26,436 nt of DNA, taken from the IMG/VR virus record IMGVR_UViG_3300025769_000703, positions 1 through 26,436 of that record, one strand, 5' to 3'. This document shows positions 1-4,061 of this stretch, piece by piece (position 1 is the stretch's first letter; every line of letters starts with the position of its first letter). The position numbers and the translations under genes are program-made. Source of the stretch: a virus. The notes under the pieces were generated by a model. It made no database searches, had not been told where the DNA came from, and saw nothing but the letters and a program-made list of their open reading frames with translations.

Positions 1-2
1 AA

Positions 3-227
3 ATGCTAGGCCTCGATCACGCCAAGCACCGCGAATACAGTTTTGCAAGTTGGCTGGCGTTTGCAATGACCGAAGATGACCGCAACGTCTTATCGATTGA
101 CATTCGCCGCGTATTTTACGGTATGGCTGATCGTGATGCAGCTAGCAGCCTAGGGGATTTCTACGCTAACTTTCTGGAAGCTAACGGGATGTTGGAAGTC
201 ATGCTTTCTGATTTGGGGATGAAATAA
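3..227 (+). CDS. hypothetical protein, possibly the 3' end of a longer gene
   Basis: I do not recognise this 74-aa product. The ATG lies only two bases from the window edge, so no ribosome-binding site can be seen and the frame may simply continue upstream. What is visible is a soluble, mixed-charge, mostly helical-looking sequence with no membrane segment or catalytic motif. Its TAA is followed one base later by the ATG of the next gene, so the two are probably co-transcribed. It could be the C-terminus of an early phage protein; no function is assigned. Confidence 0.45.
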   Translation: MLGLDHAKHREYSFASWLAFAMTEDDRNVLSIDIRRVFYGMADRDAASSLGDFYANFLEANGMLEVMLSDLGMK

Positions 228-228
228 G

Positions 229-579
229 ATGTTAATTGATTACAAAGACGAGATATTAATCACACTAGCTTTTATAGTTACGGTTTGGCTTATATTGACA
301 ATTTGGAAGGAAAACATGCGAGATTTTACAGGGTATAAAGTATACAAAATAAACGGCGATCTTAAAAAAATAAAGAGGTCTGACGGACTGAATGCAAGCG
401 CAAAAGAGATTGATTTGATGCTTTCTAAAGATCTGCCATTTGAGATAAAAATCAAGAATCGACAGGGCGTAACAGTTAAGCAAACAACAGCAAAGACCTC
501 AGTTCTCGGTATAGATCGGGAAATTGACGGGTACTTACACGATTGGGTTGCGACAGTAGCTAAAGAGAGAACGAAATAA
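229..579 (+). CDS. small membrane-anchored hypothetical protein
   Basis: This is a 116-aa protein with one clear hydrophobic segment at about residues 8 to 26 (ILITLAFIVTVWLILTIW), followed by a basic, hydrophilic C-terminal domain of roughly 85 residues rich in Lys and Asp. The shape suggests a single-pass inner-membrane anchor with a cytoplasmic or periplasmic tail. The start lies one base after the preceding stop, with a purine-rich GGGGATG about 10 bases upstream as a weak ribosome-binding site. Gene context is the small + strand module. I do not recognise the family. A superinfection-exclusion or host-membrane role would be a guess only. Confidence 0.6.
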   Translation: MLIDYKDEILITLAFIVTVWLILTIWKENMRDFTGYKVYKINGDLKKIKRSDGLNASAKEIDLMLSKDLPFEIKIKNRQGVTVKQTTAKTSVLGIDREIDGYLHDWVATVAKERTK

Positions 580-631
580 TATTGGTTTTTTAGCTTACAC
601 GCTGATTATGCAAAAATATTTGATAAAAGTG

Positions 632-659
632 TTGACTATGCCAAGCATTTTGGTATTAT
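632..659 (+). promoter_or_regulatory. candidate sigma70-type promoter
   Basis: TTGACT at 632-637 (five of six bases of the -35 consensus) is followed after 16 bp by TATTAT at 654-659 (five of six of the -10). It lies in the only sizeable gap of the + strand module (580-698), about 40 bp before the ATG at 699. The spacer contains an imperfect inverted repeat, CCAA-GCATT-TTGG, that could be an operator half-site pair. It would drive the 55-aa ORF and the genes after it. The box match is seen directly; activity is inferred. Confidence 0.55.
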
Positions 660-698
660 ATAGATATTGAAGCAAACAGCAAAAAGGGCTAACCAATA

Positions 699-866
699 AT
701 GAAAAAATTAACTAAAGCACAATTTAAAAAAATGTTAAAAAATGAGCTCAAAAATGGTCGCTCCCATTTACAAGCAATGGCGGCGCTACAATATGAGTTT
801 GAGCTGTACGCAGAAGTAATACACAAAGCAACTATTGAACTAATTTTAAAAGATGCCAGCTTATAA
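699..866 (+). CDS. small hypothetical protein, 55 aa, Lys-rich
   Basis: The ORF begins ATG-AAA-AAA-TTA just downstream of the candidate promoter. An AAGGG about 10 bases upstream is an acceptable ribosome-binding site. The product is short, starts very basic (MKKLTKAQFKKMLKNELKNG) and continues as a likely amphipathic helix, with no membrane segment or known motif. The last codons and the TAA form part of a perfect 20-bp palindrome at 854-873. It stands alone between the promoter and the helix-turn-helix gene, in a position typical of small early phage proteins. I do not recognise it, but start, context and composition support a real gene. Confidence 0.55.
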   Translation: MKKLTKAQFKKMLKNELKNGRSHLQAMAALQYEFELYAEVIHKATIELILKDASL

Positions 867-873
867 GCTGGCA
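854..873. repeat. perfect 20-bp palindrome spanning a stop codon
   Basis: TGCCAGCTTA is followed directly by its exact reverse complement, with the central TTATAA supplying the last codon and stop of the 55-aa ORF. In RNA it would fold as a stem with little or no loop. No T-run follows on the + strand, so a standard terminator is unlikely there; on the - strand it is followed by ATCTTTTAAAA, which is only weakly terminator-like. The symmetry better fits a dimeric DNA-binding protein site or an RNA-processing element ahead of the next genes. Confidence 0.5.
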
Positions 874-891
874 AACACAAAGGGGAATGCA

Positions 892-945
892 ATGGAGGCT
901 GTAAAAGTAAGAATCGCAGCTAACGGCGCTCAACTTGAGCTATAA
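892..945 (+). CDS. possible 17-aa leader peptide
   Basis: ATG at 892 follows AAAGGGGAA with 4 to 7 bases of spacing, a good ribosome-binding site, and opens a 17-codon frame (MEAVKVRIAANGAQLEL) ending at TAA 943-945, just after the palindrome and before the helix-turn-helix gene. The strong ribosome-binding site is the only reason to list it. It could be a true micropeptide, a translated leader, or a chance match in the 100-bp gap. No function can be assigned. Confidence 0.25.
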   Translation: MEAVKVRIAANGAQLEL

Positions 946-968
946 CATATAAAAGCGCAGTTATAATA

Positions 969-1151
969 ATGACGACAACGACATCAAGTAAAGCAAAAGC
1001 GGCAGGTTTTAAAAGCCTGTCACAAGTTGCAGAAATTTATGGAGTTACAACCGAAACTTTGCGCAACTACGACAAGCACGAACCGACAAAGCTACAGATA
1101 ATCTTTTTGGGTTGTGCGGCTTATTTGGCGCAATTTGAAGACCATGAATGA
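969..1151 (+). CDS. small helix-turn-helix-like DNA-binding protein
   Basis: This 60-aa product has the pattern of a compact helix-turn-helix of the type seen in small phage regulators: KSLSQVAEIYGVTTETLRNY at about residues 15 to 34, where the Ala/Gly turn and the TxETLRNY recognition helix are recognisable. The C-terminal part (IIFLGCAAYLAQF) is probably a packing helix. No good ribosome-binding site precedes the ATG, and TATAAT lies immediately upstream, so the start is less certain than for its neighbours. The nearby palindrome and the inverted repeat in the upstream promoter are possible targets, but that is inference. It does not resemble a full CI or Cro. Confidence 0.6.
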   Translation: MTTTTSSKAKAAGFKSLSQVAEIYGVTTETLRNYDKHEPTKLQIIFLGCAAYLAQFEDHE

Positions 1152-1237
1152 AGAGTTAAGGCTATACATAGAGCACAACGTTTTCGTTTTCCTTGCTCTT
1201 ATTAACATTCATTTATTTTTAGACAGGATAAATTTTT

Positions 1238-1783
1238 ATGAACTCTATTGATGATATTACGAAATTTCAACGCTTAATTGTCACGCCGGGTGACGAGCAC
1301 CAGAAGTTATACGAGGATTTAATAGAAGAGGAATGGAAGGAATTTGAAAGCGCGATAGAAATAGGCAATAAAATAAAAGAGGCGTGTGATGTCATTGTGG
1401 TTTGTATTGGCTATCGAGTGGCAGCTAGCAATGTTATTGGGGTGGTCGACGGCGATGTCTGTGTGACGAAATTTTGGAAAGCGTTTACCTGGCTCAATGA
1501 TGCGCTTGGAGAAGATGCCGCGAATAAAGCTTTAAGGTTAGTTAACGAATCCAATCTATCTAAGTTTATCTTCGATGAAAAAAACGTGTCAGAGTCGTTG
1601 CTATGGTATTCAGATCGGGGAATAAAAACTTATGGCGAGGCTGTTGACGGCAGGCTCATTGGTATATTTTCATCTGAAGATCAAAAGGTTGGCGGGAAGG
1701 AATACAAAAAAGGTAAATTACTTAAAGCTGAGCCGTTTTATAAGCCTGTTAATGAGGCTGAACTAGCGGGGCTTGTGAAATGA
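1238..1783 (+). CDS. MazG-like nucleoside triphosphate pyrophosphohydrolase
   Basis: This 181-aa protein belongs to the all-alpha NTP pyrophosphohydrolase superfamily (MazG / phosphoribosyl-ATP pyrophosphohydrolase-like). The metal-binding signature EExxE followed by ExxD is visible as EEWKE at residues 31-35 and EACD at 48-51. Family members hydrolyse (d)NTPs to monophosphate and pyrophosphate; phage versions are thought to shape the nucleotide or alarmone pool during infection. The start follows ACAGGATAAATTTTT, a reasonable ribosome-binding site. The C-terminal ~100 residues extend beyond the minimal MazG core and carry no motif I know. The stop overlaps the next start as ATGA, so the two genes are translationally coupled. 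Substrate specificity cannot be read from the sequence. Confidence 0.75.
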   Translation: MNSIDDITKFQRLIVTPGDEHQKLYEDLIEEEWKEFESAIEIGNKIKEACDVIVVCIGYRVAASNVIGVVDGDVCVTKFWKAFTWLNDALGEDAANKALRLVNESNLSKFIFDEKNVSESLLWYSDRGIKTYGEAVDGRLIGIFSSEDQKVGGKEYKKGKLLKAEPFYKPVNEAELAGLVK

Positions 1784-2052
1784 CTGCAAAAGAGAAGGCT
1801 ATAAAAGTAATGCGTTCGTGTAAAACCATGTATCATATACCAATGGCGCGGCGATTTGCTAAGCTAGCGGGACTTACAGACGATGAAATTAAACAGCTAG
1901 TGCCAGTGCTTTTGTCCGGTGATAAATTTACCATAAGAGGATTAAAGCGTAGGCAGAGGCCATCAAAAGATGGCGTGTGGTGGTTTATTGATAAAAAGGA
2001 TAAATCAGAATTTAAGGAGGTTGCTTTTACTGTCATAGATAGCGGCAAATGA
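1780..2052 (+). CDS. hypothetical protein coupled to the MazG-like gene
   Basis: This is a 90-aa basic protein whose start overlaps the upstream stop by ATGA. It has an N-terminal helical half (about residues 1 to 50, with a KLAGLTDDEIKQLVPVLLSG segment) and a C-terminal part that looks like a small beta-hairpin with aromatic residues (DGVWWFIDKKDKSEFKEV). The richness in Arg/Lys around residues 53 to 61 (RGLKRRQRP) could bind nucleic acid. I do not recognise the family. It is the last gene of the + strand module and converges on the holin gene ten bases away. Confidence 0.6.
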   Translation: MTAKEKAIKVMRSCKTMYHIPMARRFAKLAGLTDDEIKQLVPVLLSGDKFTIRGLKRRQRPSKDGVWWFIDKKDKSEFKEVAFTVIDSGK

Positions 2053-2058
2053 GCCGCT
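2042..2058 (+). terminator. possible terminator hairpin at the convergent junction
   Basis: AGCGGC, an AAATGA loop containing the stop codon, then GCCGCT form a six-base-pair GC-rich stem at the end of the + strand module, followed by TTCATTACTT. The tract after the stem is not a clean T-run, so termination strength is uncertain. Its location between two convergent operons (stops at 2052 and 2062) is where a terminator, possibly bidirectional, would be expected. Confidence 0.4.
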
Positions 2059-2061
2059 TCA

Positions 2062-2478
2062 TTACTTAGCCTTACCCTTGAGCTTCTCGAACGTTCGCAA
2101 TCCACCAAGACCAAGCATACCCATAAGCACAGTCTGAAGTGATATCATGTCGAACTCAGGCAATTCGGGAAGTTCTGCACCAGTAGCGGCTATTATGAAT
2201 ATCAGGAATGGCTGCAATACGTAATGATATCCAAAGCCAAAGCCGCACACCCAGCCAATGAAAGGACGCCACCCAGCCACAAAGGTCGATCTGTGCGTTG
2301 CCTCGACTTTGTTCAGCTCTACTTGCAGTGCGGCGGGCTGCTGCTTCAGCTTTTCCATGACCATTTTGGCCTGCGCCCGCTCTTCGTCGCTTGTGAATAT
2401 CTCATCAAAAGCATTGCCTACTGCTGTTATAGCATCAGTACCACCACCAACACCAAATAACTTTGATAACCAACTCAC
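2062..2478 (-). CDS. holin, 3-TM gene-transfer-release type
   Basis: This 138-aa protein matches the family described as holin of 3TMs for gene-transfer release. It has an N-terminal polar helical part (about 1 to 65), then a WRPFIGWVCGFGFGYHYVLQ signature at about 70-89, a further hydrophobic stretch to about residue 100, a LPELPEFD linker, and a final hydrophobic LMGMLGLGGLRTFEKLKG segment. Such proteins open the inner membrane so that the endolysin reaches the peptidoglycan. The start is GTG, overlapping the endolysin TAG by one base; GGAGAA nine bases upstream supports it. It is the last gene of the late operon, directly after the endolysin. Confidence 0.85.
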   Translation of the reverse strand: MSWLSKLFGVGGGTDAITAVGNAFDEIFTSDEERAQAKMVMEKLKQQPAALQVELNKVEATHRSTFVAGWRPFIGWVCGFGFGYHYVLQPFLIFIIAATGAELPELPEFDMISLQTVLMGMLGLGGLRTFEKLKGKAK

Positions 2479-2960
2479 TATAGTTTCTCCAGTTGATTAG
2501 CTAATTCCGCATAGTACAACGAAGCGTCTTTGTGTTCGTAAATGTAGTTGTCGTCAACACGTAGCCACCTTATCTGCATGCCGTTTACGCGCTTAACGAC
2601 GGGCCGCGCATCGACATGAATCATTACTGATGGTTTGGTGTCAAAGTACAAACCAAAGCCACCGATAGCGTGAATCTGTCTTGCGTGACTGAGAACAGTT
2701 GCGACTTTGTTTTTATCTGAAGCAATGAATAGGTCGCTGGCGTCAGAGAGTCTGGGGCCGTCGCCGTGATCTAAGCTGTGTCTTGAACCGCCAACTGCCC
2801 TGATATGGCCCTCTTTTAGCGGGGAGGGTGTCATAGGCACGCCGGTAGCTTCACGCAACGGGAATATGCACTCATGAAATAAATAATAATCCATGCTGCC
2901 AAGAACATTCCCAGGCCATTCATTAGCTTCAAAGTTGTCTGTTTTTGTCCAATCTATCAT
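2478..2960 (-). CDS. endolysin, peptidase M15-like
   Basis: This 160-aa protein looks like a zinc-dependent M15-family peptidase (D-Ala-D-Ala carboxypeptidase / L-Ala-D-Glu endopeptidase type) that cuts peptidoglycan stem peptides. The expected ligand pattern is present: His61 in GGSRHSLD, Asp76 in LSDASDLFI and His115 in MIHVDAR, the last being the typical C-terminal HVD motif. The distance between the first His and AxD is 15 residues, longer than in the compact SxHxxGxAxD form, suggesting a small loop insertion (DHGDGP). No signal peptide is visible, so export would depend on the holin encoded immediately downstream. It overlaps the holin start by one base. Confidence 0.8.
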   Translation of the reverse strand: MIDWTKTDNFEANEWPGNVLGSMDYYLFHECIFPLREATGVPMTPSPLKEGHIRAVGGSRHSLDHGDGPRLSDASDLFIASDKNKVATVLSHARQIHAIGGFGLYFDTKPSVMIHVDARPVVKRVNGMQIRWLRVDDNYIYEHKDASLYYAELANQLEKL

Positions 2961-3350
2961 TTACGGGCCCCCAAATTTAAAGCTCAACCAAAATGCAAAT
3001 GCTGAAATTACTATACCCGAAACAGTCACAGCGACAATAGCCCTGATGCCTTTTTTGATTTCCATGCCGCCCTTTTGCTTGTTCACCCAGGTTCGCAGAT
3101 CGGAAACATCTTCGACTAAGCAAGTCACATGTTCAACAATCGCTGCGTTATCGGCTCGATCTCTTTGCATTGTAATCAGTAAATCTGTCTGTATTTTTGA
3201 TTGCCCTGCCATCTGCACCTGACTTGCCGCTGCCGTCTCTGCTAAGTGCTTCATTTCCGTCGCTAATTGCGACATCTGTATTTCTACTCCTCGCAAACGC
3301 TCTTCGATTGAGTTCGATCTTATATTTTCTACAATTTTCTTTTCGCTCAT
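2961..3350 (-). CDS. coiled-coil protein with C-terminal membrane anchor (XhlA/spanin-like position)
   Basis: This 129-aa protein has an N-terminal alpha-helical, coiled-coil-like region (about 15 to 95, with EERLRGVEIQMSQLATEMK and VEDVSDLRTWVNKQK) and one transmembrane helix at about 104-124 (AIVAVTVSGIVISAFAFWL) before a short tail. The architecture resembles XhlA-type haemolysin/holin-associated proteins found in phage lysis cassettes; it is the reverse of a standard i-spanin, whose membrane segment is N-terminal. Its ATG overlaps the upstream TGA as ATGA inside an A8 tract where a third frame is also open, so it may also be reached by frameshift. It directly precedes the endolysin. Function in lysis is inferred from position and shape. 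Confidence 0.7.
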   Translation of the reverse strand: MSEKKIVENIRSNSIEERLRGVEIQMSQLATEMKHLAETAAASQVQMAGQSKIQTDLLITMQRDRADNAAIVEHVTCLVEDVSDLRTWVNKQKGGMEIKKGIRAIVAVTVSGIVISAFAFWLSFKFGGP

Positions 3351-3453
3351 TTTTTTTCAGCTCTCTGAATGCTGCTGGGGCTATTGCTATAAAAATGGTT
3401 ATACTTGCGATAAAAGCTAGTAAGGAGACGGCGGCGACTAAAGCCTCGATCAT
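3148..3453 (-). CDS. nested small membrane protein (overlapping gene)
   Basis: This 101-aa frame overlaps the end of the polytopic membrane gene by 107 nt and the start of the coiled-coil gene by about 200 nt, in a different frame from both. In its favour are a perfect AGGAGG ribosome-binding site at 3459-3464, five bases before its ATG, and a strong N-terminal transmembrane helix at about residues 4 to 28 (ALVAAVSLLAFIASITIFIA). The remaining 70 residues are polar and basic and read like an out-of-frame shadow, so the functional product may be shorter, or may continue by slippage at the A8 tract into the coiled-coil frame, giving a membrane-coiled coil-membrane protein. No lipobox is present. 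Possible roles are small holin/antiholin or spanin component. Confidence 0.5.
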   Translation of the reverse strand: MIEALVAAVSLLAFIASITIFIAIAPAAFRELKKNERKENCRKYKIELNRRAFARSRNTDVAISDGNEALSRDGSGKSGADGRAIKNTDRFTDYNAKRSSR

Positions 3454-3970
3454 TCCAACCTCCTATTACCAAGCCCATTACCATCATCGAGACTAATATC
3501 AGCCAGAGTTCAGGCATGATATCGTCAATGTAGTCGTAAGTAGTCCAGAAAACCTCAATATCAATATCATAAATCAAGCTAGGCGGTGGTATTGACCACC
3601 ACTCGTTGTTAAAAATCGAATAAACCAGCACATAGTAATTTTCATATAAGTAATATAAAACTGGACTACTGAACAACAGTATAACACTCGTGCTGATAGC
3701 AAGCTTTAAAAGTGCAAAACGACTCACAAAAACAAGCATATAAACTAAGGCTGTAGCGTAAAAACCGCCGAATATCAAGGCCCAATGGCGTCCTTGGAGG
3801 TCAAACAGAGTTAGAATGTGCCAGTCAATAAGTACTAAAAAGGAGTAAAAAAGAGCGAAGCCAAGGCCAACCATATTGCGACAAAATAGCATCGCAGCAG
3901 TTAGCATGACTAATATTGAAAGATGGTCAATATAGATCATGCAACTGGTCAGCTCTTGACATTGCTCCAT
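3347..3970 (-). CDS. polytopic membrane protein of unknown function
   Basis: This 207-aa protein has about five hydrophobic segments: around 13-30, 33-55, 63-82, 84-108 and 154-172, with an acidic, aromatic-rich stretch (SLIYDIDIEVFWTTYDYIDD) at about 130-149 between the last two. The C-terminal 35 residues are basic (DRGFSRRRLLTSFYRKYN), suggesting a cytoplasmic tail by the positive-inside rule. The ATG directly follows the TAA of a 22-aa mini-ORF, so translation is probably coupled; there is no independent ribosome-binding site. It lies between receptor-binding and lysis genes, and its last codons end in the A8 tract shared with two other frames. I do not recognise the family. Confidence 0.65.
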   Translation of the reverse strand: MEQCQELTSCMIYIDHLSILVMLTAAMLFCRNMVGLGFALFYSFLVLIDWHILTLFDLQGRHWALIFGGFYATALVYMLVFVSRFALLKLAISTSVILLFSSPVLYYLYENYYVLVYSIFNNEWWSIPPPSLIYDIDIEVFWTTYDYIDDIMPELWLILVSMMVMGLVIGGWNDRGFSRRRLLTSFYRKYNHFYSNSPSSIQRAEKK

Positions 3971-4039
3971 TTACTTGCGCTTGGCCTTGCGAGGCTTAGG
4001 CTTTGGTGAAGGTTTGTCGTCTTTCGGTTTAGTTGGCAT
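3971..4039 (-). CDS. 22-aa Lys/Pro-rich mini-protein
   Basis: A short frame, MPTKPKDDKPSPKPKPRKAK plus two residues, runs from ATG at 4039 to TAA at 3971-3973. It is preceded by AAAGAGGAAG, a strong ribosome-binding site, in the gap after the last tail gene (stop at 4062). The TAA abuts the ATG of the membrane protein gene. Composition is extreme: about ten Lys/Arg and six Pro in 22 residues, so the peptide would be disordered and nucleic-acid or membrane-surface binding at most. It may be a real micropeptide or a translated leader that delivers ribosomes to the next start, which lacks its own site. Confidence 0.5.
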   Translation of the reverse strand: MPTKPKDDKPSPKPKPRKAKRK

Positions 4040-4061
4040 TTTATCTTCCTCTTTAGTTTGT

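Noticed and set aside
260-265. Possibility that the window is a prophage with an integration site near its left end
   Set aside because: I found no integrase, excisionase, repressor pair, tRNA or attachment-like duplication; the left end simply continues a small + strand gene set.
260-275. DLDGDG in the portal protein taken as an EF-hand calcium site (protein residues)
   Set aside because: The phrase DLDGDGxxEPYxVT recurs in this portal group; a single loop without flanking EF-hand helices is not enough to claim calcium binding.
962-967. TATAAT immediately before the ATG at 969
   Set aside because: The nearest -35-like box (TTGAGC at 935-940) is 21 bp away, and transcription would start inside the coding sequence, so it is not convincing as a promoter for this gene.
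1170-1199. Nested inverted repeats (AGAGCA/TGCTCT and AACG/CGTT) between the helix-turn-helix and MazG-like genes
   Set aside because: The stems are short and AT-rich with no T-tract after them; transcription must cross them to reach the MazG-like gene unless another promoter exists, which I do not see.
1833-2114. - strand open frame across the convergent junction
   Set aside because: It overlaps the 90-aa + strand gene and the holin end, has no ribosome-binding site and no recognisable domain.
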